From the NCBI GenBank assembly GCA_016716385.1, contig JADJWL010000011.1, positions 168,442 to 232,441 of the forward strand: DNA of 64,000 bases, read 5' to 3'. Source of the DNA: Bryobacterales bacterium. Its GTDB lineage: Bacteria > Acidobacteriota > Terriglobia > Bryobacterales > Bryobacteraceae. The translations under genes and the position numbers were made by a program. The notes under the pieces were generated by a model. It did not search any database and was not told where the DNA came from. It saw nothing but the letters and a program-made list of their open reading frames with translations. Of this stretch, positions 56,477-63,292 are shown in pieces. Positions within the stretch are counted from its first letter, which is position 1; every line of letters begins with the position of its first letter.

Positions 56477-57217
56477 TCAGGCCGCACGGCGCATGTTGCG
56501 CCGGATCTCCAGGAACGCCTTCAGCCGTGGCGTCAGGCGCGGAGCGCGGCGGCGGGTGTTGTGGCAACGGGTGCAGGCCGCGGGGCGGGGGCTGGATTCT
56601 TCGGCAATTGGGTTCGTTTTTGCAATTTCGGGAGCGGGCGCGGGCGCTTCGCTGCCCGGCGGTTCGGGTTCGGCCGTAGAAATGGCTTCGTTTTCGCGCT
56701 TTTGTTGCAAGGGCATCTCGCGGCGCAGCATGCGGAGGGAGCGGGCGATCTGGCGCTCGACGATGGCGGCGTGCTTCTGGAGACGCTCCAGGATCCGGCT
56801 GCCAGAGGCGTCGGCGGTCCAGGTTTCGGCCAGGACGTGGCTGGCGATCTCGTCGTGCTCGGAGGGGTCGTCGGGGAGGGGCTGATTGCCCCAGAATTTC
56901 TGCCAAGCCTCGTCGATTTGCGATTGAGCGATGGCGCACTCCATGCGCGCGATACGCTGGGAGAGCCACAACTGGCGGGCATAGCGGATGACGAGGATCT
57001 GCTGGTGGGCGGATTGCGGCTGGAAATCCTCGATCAAGCCGTCGAGGAGGGCCTGGAATTCGGCGGGGTCCTCGACGCCGGTGAGAACGAGGTGCCGGGA
57101 GAACAGTCCGGTGACGGCGGCATTGCACGACGACGCGGCCTTGCCTTCGGGGGTGCGCGGACCCGTGGAATGCTGAGCATTGCGACGGTTGGCGGCGATT
57201 TGTTTTTCGGTTGCCAT
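56477..57217 (-). CDS. uncharacterised acidobacterial protein (STGPRTPEGK family)
   Basis: 246 residues. The N-terminal signature NRRNAQHSTGPRTPEGKAAS, then NAAVTGLFSRHLVL, belongs to a family present in many copies in acidobacteria and planctomycetes with no known function. A central helical region (LLDGLIEDFQPQSAHQQILV; YARQLWLSQRIARMECAIAQ) precedes a Pro-rich linker and a basic tail with CTRCHNTRRR. The conserved N-terminus is Lys/Arg-rich and could contact nucleic acid. GAAAGGA sits 7 bp before the ATG. A second, internally deleted copy lies 460 bp away. Confidence 0.75.
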   Translation of the reverse strand: MATEKQIAANRRNAQHSTGPRTPEGKAASSCNAAVTGLFSRHLVLTGVEDPAEFQALLDGLIEDFQPQSAHQQILVIRYARQLWLSQRIARMECAIAQSQIDEAWQKFWGNQPLPDDPSEHDEIASHVLAETWTADASGSRILERLQKHAAIVERQIARSLRMLRREMPLQQKRENEAISTAEPEPPGSEAPAPAPEIAKTNPIAEESSPRPAACTRCHNTRRRAPRLTPRLKAFLEIRRNMRRAA

Positions 57218-57224
57218 TGGGGGA

Positions 57225-57250
57225 GTCCTTTCAACTTCAAGATGCCATGC
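57225..57250 (-). repeat. leader repeat, copy 2
   Basis: Plus-strand GTCCTTTCAACTTCAAGATG, directly upstream of the intact family gene. Diverged from copies 1 and 3 in the middle but with the same TCCTTTCA start and GAT-GC end. Confidence 0.55.
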
Positions 57251-57540
57251 AGTGTCAAGCGGACGGCTGCGGGGAGTTGTGGACGACCGCGGGCGCGAGC
57301 GGCGCCCGGCGATGCACTCGCGTGGCCGGCATCCTTAGGCTCCCCTGGCTTCCTTTCATAATTCAAACAATATCATGACATACTCAGAAATACAAAACGA
57401 TTTCGAGCCCAGGAAATACGCGTGAGTTCCGGAAACACGGCAACCGCATCCGCCCGCTGGCGCGGGTCGGCTATCGCAGTCGTTGATTTTACGCAGATCA
57501 ATTGGTTCGATGGCCGTCAGTGTATGAGCGACTGTGGCCT

Positions 57541-57566
57541 GTCCTTTCACCCGAAGGATGGCACGG
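57541..57566 (-). repeat. leader repeat, copy 3 (no gene attached)
   Basis: Plus-strand GTCCTTTCACCCGAAGGATG, nearly identical to copy 1. The minus-strand sequence after it does not encode the MATE(K/R)QIAANRRNA start, so this is a leader without its gene. Confidence 0.55.
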
Positions 57567-57688
57567 CAAGGTGTGCCCGGTGGAGGACTACGGCTCGGAT
57601 CCTGTTGATTTCGCGGGTGTTGATGATTGACGAAAGCTGTGAATCGCACTCGCTGCCTTTCCGGCTGTGGATCATGCGGCCCGGGAGA

Positions 57689-57723
57689 CAATTTCGAGGT
57701 TGAGGGGTGACCGTCCCCGAAAT
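57689..57723. repeat. REP-like element, copy 1
   Basis: CAATTTCGAGGTTGAGG followed by CCGTCCCCGAAAT; the ends form an imperfect inverted repeat (ATTTCGAGG / CCCCGAAAT). A second copy is at 62117-62152 in the same orientation, 4.4 kb away. It resembles REP/BIME-type elements mobilised by REP-associated transposases, but no transposase is here. Confidence 0.5.
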
Positions 57724-57762
57724 ACCGAAAGTTGTTTTGTACTATAAGGGTTGAGGAGCGCC

Positions 57763-58029
57763 ATGCCCGAACTCGAGCTACTCTCGGTGGTTGCACTTCT
57801 GGAAGACATCCGGGATCAACCTCTGCTGCGCGGGCAGGTCGGCACGGTTGTCGAGCGCCTTGCTCCCGGTGTCTACGAAGTCGAGTTCAGCGATGACGAG
57901 GGCCGGACCTACGCCTCTGTGGCCGTCCGCGGCGATTGTGGGTTGTGGATCTTCATGGGCTTCGTCTCAGAGAAGACTCACTTGCGGCCAAAACGCTCCA
58001 GCGTCGCCTTCAACAAGGCCGGGGAGTAA
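57763..58029 (+). CDS. DUF4926 protein (orphan TA-type component)
   Basis: 88 residues from ATG 57763 with GAGGAG upstream. LELLSVVALLEDIRDQPLLR, GQVGTVVERLAPGVYEVEFS and GRTYASVAV match the DUF4926 fold, which is usually encoded next to a DUF6883 partner in TA-like pairs. The partner is absent. After residue ~63 the sequence leaves the family pattern and overlaps the 3' end of the convergent PIN gene by 52 bp, so the C-terminus may be scrambled. Confidence 0.65.
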   Translation: MPELELLSVVALLEDIRDQPLLRGQVGTVVERLAPGVYEVEFSDDEGRTYASVAVRGDCGLWIFMGFVSEKTHLRPKRSSVAFNKAGE

Positions 58030-58457
58030 CGGAAGTTCGTAGCACGCAGCCGCTCAACGGCGGTGGTCAGGTCGACCAGCCCGAGTGTGGCGGCTTCACC
58101 CAGCGCGCCAAGCGTGCCCGTCACGCGGAGCCCTCGATCGGTGGCGACCCGGCGCGCGGCCTTTTCGTCGATCAGGACGATTTCCGCGCCTAGCGCTTCC
58201 GCCAACAGGATTGCGGCTTGCTCACCTGCCTGGAGCTTAGCGAGCGGCGCCGACCCGCCTTGCGGATTGTCATAGACTGCCACCCAGGAAGGCAAATCCG
58301 AGGCCCACGCGCGAACCGCTTCCGGTGCAGCATCGTGGAGCAACTCGTCCTGGACCACCTGCGGGAGACCAACCTGGCCGAACAGCTTTGGAAGGAAATC
58401 CGCCTCGCCAATCAGGATGAGGTAGCACAGGGGAGAGGTGTCGGTGACGGCGATCAT
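57978..58457 (-). CDS. DUF3368 PIN-domain toxin
   Basis: 159 residues: VTDTSPLCYLILIGEADFLP (first Asp), LQAGEQAAILLAEALGAEIV (Glu) and LIDEKAARRVATDRGLRVTG (Asp), then GTLGALGEAATLGLVDLT, the full DUF3368 pattern. Predicted RNase. The start overlaps the UPF0175 antitoxin stop (ATGA). It is one of the few apparently intact TA pairs of the island. Confidence 0.82.
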   Translation of the reverse strand: MIAVTDTSPLCYLILIGEADFLPKLFGQVGLPQVVQDELLHDAAPEAVRAWASDLPSWVAVYDNPQGGSAPLAKLQAGEQAAILLAEALGAEIVLIDEKAARRVATDRGLRVTGTLGALGEAATLGLVDLTTAVERLRATNFRYSPALLKATLERFGRK

Positions 58458-58720
58458 TGCCGGGCGGCGTCGCGGATGGCCGCGATATCCCGTTCCAGAT
58501 CATCCATGGTGTAGTCGTGATAGGCTTCGGCGCGACGGAGAAATGCTTCCGTCTCCCATCGGGAACGAAGTCCGAGCATCTCCTGGACCTGGGCAGGGGT
58601 GATCGCACCGATGCGGTAGGCCTCGATGGCTACTGCCTCGAGGACGGCGCGCGAGACACTGGCGGAACGAGCGGCGAGCGCTCGACCAACATCGTCGGGG
58701 ATCTGAATCGCAACGTCCAT
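58454..58720 (-). CDS. UPF0175 antitoxin
   Basis: 88 residues: MDVAIQIPDDVGRALAARSA, AVLEAVAIEAYRIGAITPAQ, VQEMLGLRSRWETEAFLRRA and YTMDDLERDIAAI. The UPF0175 family pairs with DUF3368 PIN proteins, as here. It contains an HTH-like segment and should bind both toxin and promoter. Confidence 0.82.
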   Translation of the reverse strand: MDVAIQIPDDVGRALAARSASVSRAVLEAVAIEAYRIGAITPAQVQEMLGLRSRWETEAFLRRAEAYHDYTMDDLERDIAAIRDAARQ

Positions 58721-58940
58721 TGTTTCGCTCCTGCCCAAGCGCGCAGGCCCGACGGCACACGCTCTTGCTTTACCAAGTATGGCAGCAAAGCCCGACGCCC
58801 TCCAAGACTCAGCAATGAGTGAGGATGTTGTCCTTCCCGCCAGTTTACTTCGGTTTACTTCATCCGTTCGAACGCTGGCGTTCACCCGCGGCGGACCGAG
58901 CGACCGAAGGACGAGGTTCGGTGTCAGATGCCGCGGCTTG

Positions 58941-59153
58941 TTATGCTGACACTTCGACGTAGTCGACCCTGCTCTGCGGAGTTGGAAAGGGTATACCGTC
59001 TTCGCGCATGCCCTCCAGGTGGAACTCGATGGCCTCGCGGATCTGGCCCTCCACCTCCTCGACGGACGCCCCCGTGGCAACGCAGCCCGGAAGGTCCGGG
59101 ACGTAAGCCGAGTAGTTGTTCTCAGCCTTCTCGATCACGATCGCGTATCGCAT
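58941..59153 (-). CDS. hicB: HicB-type antitoxin
   Basis: 70 residues: MRYAIVIEKAENNYSAYVPD, LPGCVATGASVEEVEGQIRE and AIEFHLEGMREDG. This is the partial RNase-H-like fold of short HicB antitoxins. The frame is intact. It follows the broken hicA gene by 7 bp. Confidence 0.82.
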   Translation of the reverse strand: MRYAIVIEKAENNYSAYVPDLPGCVATGASVEEVEGQIREAIEFHLEGMREDGIPFPTPQSRVDYVEVSA

Positions 59154-59160
59154 GCTGACC

Positions 59161-59332
59161 TCATTTCTTGAGTCCGGCCTGTTTCAGGACGCTGTTCAGG
59201 GTGCCTGGGGCCAAGTCATCGCCCGGTTTGCCCGGGACCGGGCGGCGGGGCCCCGGCGGGGGCTCCCCTTTGGTCGCCACGAGATGCCAGCCATCGTCCT
59301 TGCGGCATCCGCAGCACCTCGCTGACCTTCAT
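59161..59332 (-). pseudogene. hicA: HicA-type toxin, doubly damaged
   Basis: From ATG 59332 the frame reads MKVSEVLR, then a one-base shift is needed to continue RKDDGWHLVATKG...VPGKPGDDLAPGTLNSVLKQ and AGLKK-stop. That is clearly HicA. Besides the shift, the stretch after KG is replaced by Pro/Arg codons (EPPPGPRRP), removing the conserved G-S-H with the catalytic histidine. Two lesions argue for true inactivation. Confidence 0.75.
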
Positions 59333-59336
59333 CGCG

Positions 59337-59594
59337 TCAGGATATCAGGACTTGCGCCTTCGCGACGCGCGGGTGAGTTGCGCCCCCGTAAGGTCCGAAC
59401 TCCTGAAGATCACAGTGATCGCCCATGATTGGCAGCAACTTCCTGAGCCGCTCCGGCATTTCGGCAAGGCGCTGGAACTCGCGGTAGAACTCTTCAAGCA
59501 GGCGGTCCGCTGCGTCGAAGCTATCCTGGGAAACGAACTCCCAAATCTCTCGCAGGTCTTGAAGTGCCCGCCGCGCGAGTTTGAATTGCTTCAC
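59337..59594 (-). pseudogene. ParE-type toxin, C-terminus lost
   Basis: 85 residues. MKQFKLARRALQDLREIWEF, VSQDSFDAADRLLEEFYREF and QRLAEMP match ParE toxins. After residue ~48 the expected core (strands with the RVLHG(A/R)RD pattern) is not in frame; remnants appear in other frames. Start overlaps the ParD stop. Confidence 0.65.
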
Positions 59595-59860
59595 CTTCGC
59601 TGCCGCCGGCGCTCGGCCGCATGGTGGCGGAGGGAACGGAAGGCCTCTTCGCCCTCGATCGTGTCTCCGCGTTCGATCTCTTTGAGTCCCTCCGCAATGA
59701 GACGGTCAAGCTCTTCCGGCGCGTAGTCCTGCCCAAGTTCCCTCGCGACGAGGTAATGGTACACGGCTTTGTTGACGAATTCGGCGGCGTCGGACACACG
59801 TCCGGCATCGACTTCGTCCCGAATGCGCTTCTCAAACGCCGGCTTCACCGTGACATTCAT
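59591..59860 (-). CDS. ParD-type antitoxin
   Basis: 89 residues from ATG 59860: MNVTVKPAFEKRIRDEVDAG, RVSDAAEFVNKAVYHYLVAR, then LDRLIAEGLKEIERGD. A ribbon-helix-helix N-terminus and the acidic toxin-binding tail of ParD. Upstream in-frame ATG 59920 is unlikely. Pairs with the degenerate ParE just downstream. Confidence 0.78.
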   Translation of the reverse strand: MNVTVKPAFEKRIRDEVDAGRVSDAAEFVNKAVYHYLVARELGQDYAPEELDRLIAEGLKEIERGDTIEGEEAFRSLRHHAAERRRQRR

Positions 59861-60283
59861 GCCGCCTCCAAGGATTCCTGTTCCCTGATCCGATTGTAGG
59901 CCCGAATCCGCATCCGGCACAGGGGGGCTGGGGTCCTTATCGCGAATGGGTGCTGACCATCGAGCGTAGGGACTTCAGCGTGGACCGGCGCAACGATCCG
60001 GGCACCCCTGGCAGGACAGCTCGTTCTCCCGCGCTCGACCCGGCCCGTGCGGGCAGCACGGTGTTCCGAGACATGGGGGGGGGTCCTGGGGTCGGCTTTT
60101 CGGATGCCGCCGGCCTGGACCGGCTGAGCGAAGCGACGCGCACGGGAAGGTACTTCGGGACGGCGGATATCGTCACAGTGCGGAGCCGGTCGCGGAGCAA
60201 GCGCGATGCGAAGCCGAAGGAATCATCCGGGCCTTACAGGGTGGCATCGGCGGGCGCTTCAGGCTGATTTTCCCTTGCGCCGC
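59861..60283. other. no gene recognised
   Basis: Apart from short low-complexity open frames rich in Arg, Pro and Ser on both strands, nothing coding or structural is recognisable. A G-run (GGGGGGGG) lies near 60075. Confidence 0.4.
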
Positions 60284-60397
60284 TCACGGCATCGCGAACG
60301 TGTGAACCACGGGGAGAGCGGTAAGTGCGATCAGGAGAGCGGTCGAGACCAGCAGGGCGACCCTCTGGACGCGAGCATCGCGAGTGGCTTTCTGCAT
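60284..60397 (-). CDS. putative 37-residue membrane peptide
   Basis: The minus strand from ATG 60397 encodes MQKATRDARVQRVALLVSTA then LLIALTALPVVHTFAMP and stop. A basic N-terminus is followed by one hydrophobic helix. A -10-like TATACT lies at 60404-60409, only 7 bp before the ATG. It might be a small membrane peptide such as a type-I-TA-like toxin, or simply a chance frame. Confidence 0.3.
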   Translation of the reverse strand: MQKATRDARVQRVALLVSTALLIALTALPVVHTFAMP

Positions 60398-60517
60398 TAC
60401 GGAAGTATAACGGAGTGTGTCACGCGGTGGCCGAAGTCCTTCCGGAAGACCCTCGGTGGTGCGCAGGATTTCTCACTTCCACCGGATCGCCCAAGCCGGA
60501 GGCTCGCGTTTATGATT

Positions 60518-60535
60518 GTGTACAGATAGGTACAC
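60518..60535. promoter_or_regulatory. inverted repeat upstream of phd (candidate operator)
   Basis: GTGTAC-AGATAG-GTACAC, perfect 6-bp arms, 14 bp before the antitoxin ATG. A -10-like TATGAT is at 60511-60516. TGTAC-type palindromes are typical Phd/YefM operators. Confidence 0.55.
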
Positions 60536-60548
60536 AGGGGAACATGTC

Positions 60549-60812
60549 ATGGAGCCAGTGAGAGTCGGCATCCGGGAGTTCCGCGAGAAGCTCGCCACGT
60601 ATGTGTTGGAGAGTGACGCGCCGGTGGCGATCACGCGCCATGGCGATACCGTCGGGTACTTCATTCCCGCGCGGCGCAACCGCTCCGATGAGGAGCGGGC
60701 GGCACTGAAAGAGGCGGCGGAACGACTGGATGCGTTGCTGGCCTCCAAAGGCATCACCGAAGATGAGCTCGTCGCGGACTTCAAGCGCTGGCGAGCAGAC
60801 AAGCGCCGATGA
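60549..60812 (+). CDS. Phd/YefM-type antitoxin
   Basis: 87 residues from ATG 60549: VRVGIREFREKLATYVLESD, APVAITRHGDTVGYFIPARR, with a helical acidic/basic tail. This is the Phd fold that binds DNA and caps a toxin. AGGGG is close upstream. The stop overlaps the toxin start (ATGA). Confidence 0.83.
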   Translation: MEPVRVGIREFREKLATYVLESDAPVAITRHGDTVGYFIPARRNRSDEERAALKEAAERLDALLASKGITEDELVADFKRWRADKRR

Positions 60813-61265
60813 GGACCCGCAAGGGGCTCGTGCTGGACGCCAACATCCTGATTCGCGCTGTTCCCGGGCGGCGTGTCCGGTTGCTACTCGAAGCTCATGA
60901 GGATTCCGCAGACTTCTACACGCCGGATGTCTGCTTTGACGATGCCAGTCAAGTACATCCCGGGCGTACTCACTGGCCGCGGTGAGCATCCGGAAGTGGG
61001 CTTGGCGGTACTCGAGCAGATCCGCGCGCTGGTGACGCCCGTGGATCAGGCGTTGGACCACGACCTGGAGCAGTTCGCGCGACGGCGAGTGGCCAGACGC
61101 GATGAAGAAGACTGGCCGGTGGTTGCGGTGGCCCTTCTGCTGGACGTACCGATCTGGACGGAGGATCAGGACTTCTTCGGCAGCGGCATCGCGACATGGA
61201 CGACCGATCGTGTGGAACTGTATTTCCAGGATGAGGCGCCGCCTCAGAGGCAAAACCCAACTTGA
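60809..61265 (+). pseudogene. PIN-domain toxin, frameshifted
   Basis: From ATG 60809: KGLVLDANILIRAV...RVRLLLEAHEDSADFYTP then DVCFDDA. Near 60945 homology switches to the next frame: KYIPGVLTGRGEHPEVGLAV, RRVARRDEEDWPVVAVALLL and WTEDQDFFGSGIATWTTDRV. Together they are a complete PIN toxin of the type paired with Phd, with Asp residues in both halves. One base is added or lost between the halves. Confidence 0.75.
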
Positions 61266-61750
61266 CGCATGTGCGAGCGCGGCGCGGCCACGATGGCATG
61301 CGAGAGCGCATGTCGGTCACCGATGAACACCACTTGATCCACCGCGCGCGTGATACTCGCAGGACGCTTGGCGAAGTAGAGCTCATCATCTCGCCGGACC
61401 GGAGGGGAAACCGGCACTTCAGCCACGGCCCCGCGCCTTTTCTAGAATTTGCCAGGGCTCGCCTTCCCGCTTCGGGGGACACTCAAAACCGGCCAATCGA
61501 GCACGGGCAAGAGATTGAGAACTATGGGGATGTACTATCCATCGGCGTGAGTGCGTATTCCGGGGCAAGCCGATCAAGATTCCGGGGTGAGGCCGATCAG
61601 GATTCCGGGCTCATGCCGATCACTTTTCGGCCGGTCCCGGAACGCTGACCGGCACCCCCGGAATATTCGTCTGAACGAGTTTTTCACGAAGCGGCGTTGT
61701 GACAAACCAGCGGCTTGCGTCGCCTCCACTCGGGAAGGGGAGGTGACGGG
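61266..61750. other. no gene; IS21 left-end region
   Basis: No convincing reading frame on either strand. Contains the tandem IS21-type repeats at 61557-61623 and the strong ribosome-binding site GGAGGTGA (61739-61746) for the istA remnant. Confidence 0.45.
61557..61623 (+). repeat. three tandem ~22-bp repeats, IS21-type left end
   Basis: Units start ATTCCGGG and end GCCGATCA: 61557-61578, 61579-61601 and 61602-61623. Multiple terminal repeats at the left end, just upstream of istA, are a feature of IS21-family elements, where they bind the transposase. Confidence 0.65.
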
Positions 61751-62131
61751 TTGCCGCAGAAGAGGTTGTCCGTGCGTAAGATCAGAGAAGTTCTACGGCT
61801 TCATTCGCTCGGCCTGACGCTACGGGAGATCGCCCGCAGTTGCTCGGCCGGCCAGAGTGCCGTTCCTGATTATCTGAAGGCGGCCGAGGCTGCCGGTCTG
61901 CGGTGGGCGGACATCCTCGATTGGAGTCAGGACCGGCTGGAAAAGGCGCCGCTGCCCAGCCAGCCTGCCGCCCGGGGATCGCGCCACCATGGCAACAGGC
62001 CGCGCGGCGGGGTCCAACGCGATGCACTCGCCGGCTTGGCGGCCTACCGCAGCCGCGCCGAACACCTCGGTGGGAGCGATCCTCTCCTGGACGACCCGCA
62101 GGAGAGGATACGGAGGCAATTTCGAGGTTGA
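61751..62131 (+). mobile_element. istA: IS21-family istA transposase, N-terminal remnant
   Basis: TTG start with GGAGGTGA 4 bp upstream. VRKIREVLRLHSLGLTLREI, ARSCSAGQSAVPDYLKAAEA and AGLRWADILDW are the IstA helix-turn-helix region. After ~85 residues the frame loses all resemblance; the catalytic DDE domain and istB are missing. The remnant ends at a REP-like element. Confidence 0.7.
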
Positions 62132-62152
62132 GGTGCCCTCCGTCCCCGAAAT
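62117..62152. repeat. REP-like element, copy 2
   Basis: CAATTTCGAGGTTGAGG followed by CCGTCCCCGAAAT, same orientation as the copy at 57689-57723, differing only in the few central bases. It marks the junction between the istA remnant and a truncated minus-strand gene. Confidence 0.5.
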
Positions 62153-62304
62153 CCACGCGTGTTGTCGAAAGGAATCAGCACCTCGCGCTCAATGTCGTCC
62201 ACGAACGGGACGTTCGTCATCAGGTCCGGGTGGTCCGGGGTCTGCTTCCGGAAGGTGGTGAAGGGGTGGTAGATTCCGTTGTCGACAAGGCTTGGCAGGG
62301 ACAT
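62153..62304 (-). pseudogene. unrecognised gene, N-terminal fragment
   Basis: From ATG 62304 the frame reads MSLPSLVDNGIYHPFTTFRK then PDHPDLMTNVPFVDDIEREV and LIPFDNT before reaching the REP-like element. The even composition and protein-like pattern suggest the start of a real gene cut off by the mobile sequence. I do not recognise the family. Confidence 0.4.
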
Positions 62305-62390
62305 GTGCGCCCAGCGGAGTTGCTGTAACGCCCGCCGTCAGCCGCGGCGGTGCTCATGATCCCATGCGCCGCCGTCGGCTGCAGGGCGTG

Positions 62391-63201
62391 TTAGCCGGGT
62401 CCTTCCGATGCCAAACTTGTCAGCACTTTGGCAATATTCCTGATGAACAACTTGTCACCGTTCATTCGCTGAGGCGGAACAACGAAGTCGAGAAGAATCG
62501 CGCTATTCACGGTCATCTTCACCGACCCCCCCAGCACTCTGCTGTTCGGTGCCAAGTTGACGAACTGAATCTGACCGTACTCAGCGGCCCGCAAGTGCTG
62601 TACCGGCTTCCCGACTGCGACATCGGTGACGTCCATCGCCCACAAGCCACGCCACACAACTCGACCGTTACCAAGCTGCCGAGCTGTAGCTTCGGCGACC
62701 GGCTACCATTAGTAAAGCCTTGTCGCCGCGGGCGAGGGCGAACAGGCCGCCACGATCCATATACCTGGTGCTGACCGCCTCTGTCGATTCGATCTCGATG
62801 GTGACGGTCGCTGCAGCGGTTCGAATCGGCTGCAGCACCGGATTCGCCGCCTGAACTTTCTGCTCCAAGGCTTCGGCTCGCTTTGACACGGTGGACAATT
62901 CGTTCTGAAGTCTCTCAAGGGCTTCGGGTTCATCCAGACCCGGATAGCGCTCTCTGGCCAGCGCCTCGAAGGGCGTCAGCCTCTCCCTCAGTTCGTCGTT
63001 GCCTGCAACGAGTCTTCCGACCTGTTCGTTGAGTTGATCGCGGGCTATCTGGTCATCCTTGCGCCGTGCCACTTCCGCCGCGTCACGACTGGCCTCGATC
63101 TGACTACTGAAATAATAGGCCCCAAATGTCCCGATCGCCGTCAGAACAATTCCGACCGCGAGGACTACATTAGACGCCGTTTTTAGGAACCCTGGATCCA
63201 T
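62391..63201 (-). pseudogene. membrane-anchored coiled-coil protein, frameshifted
   Basis: From ATG 63201: one TM (VVLAVGIVLTAIGTFGAYYF), a coiled-coil stretch (LNEQVGRLVAGNDELRERLT; LERLQNELSTVSKRAEALEQ) and a beta-rich C-terminal domain (ATVTIEIESTEAVSTRYMDR). This frame stops at 62668, but the next frame continues without a break: LGNGRVVWRGLWAMDVTDVA, PVQHLRAAEYGQIQFVNLAP and ILLDFVVPPQRMNGDKLFIR. A single-base change near 62665 splits the gene. Function unknown; its neighbour is a TOPRIM gene. Confidence 0.65.
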
Positions 63202-63292
63202 TCACACCTTCCGAAGCTCCGGCTTACGTTGGAGTTGAGCTGCCGCCACAGGCGGGCCGCTCGAACGAGTTGTTCGACCACAACTCACAGGG

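Larger units (their letters stand above)
57218..57762. other. non-coding stretch with leader and REP-like repeats
   Basis: 545 bp without a credible gene. It holds two leader repeats (57225-57250, 57541-57566), a REP-like element (57689-57723) and the DUF4926 promoter and ribosome-binding region (GAGGAG at 57753-57758). Confidence 0.5.

Noticed and set aside
59950..60267. 105-codon plus-strand frame and its opposite-strand mirror
   Set aside because: Low-complexity Arg/Ser/Pro-rich sequence without homology or ribosome-binding site on either strand.
61244..61426. 60-codon minus-strand frame with a protein-like stretch ending in MRQVGF
   Set aside because: It looks somewhat like a real protein fragment, but I could not tie it to any family or to a start signal, so it is not listed as a gene.
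61557..61623. CRISPR-like array
   Set aside because: Three contiguous repeats without spacers, next to istA, are IS21 terminal repeats. No spacer-repeat alternation or cas gene is present.
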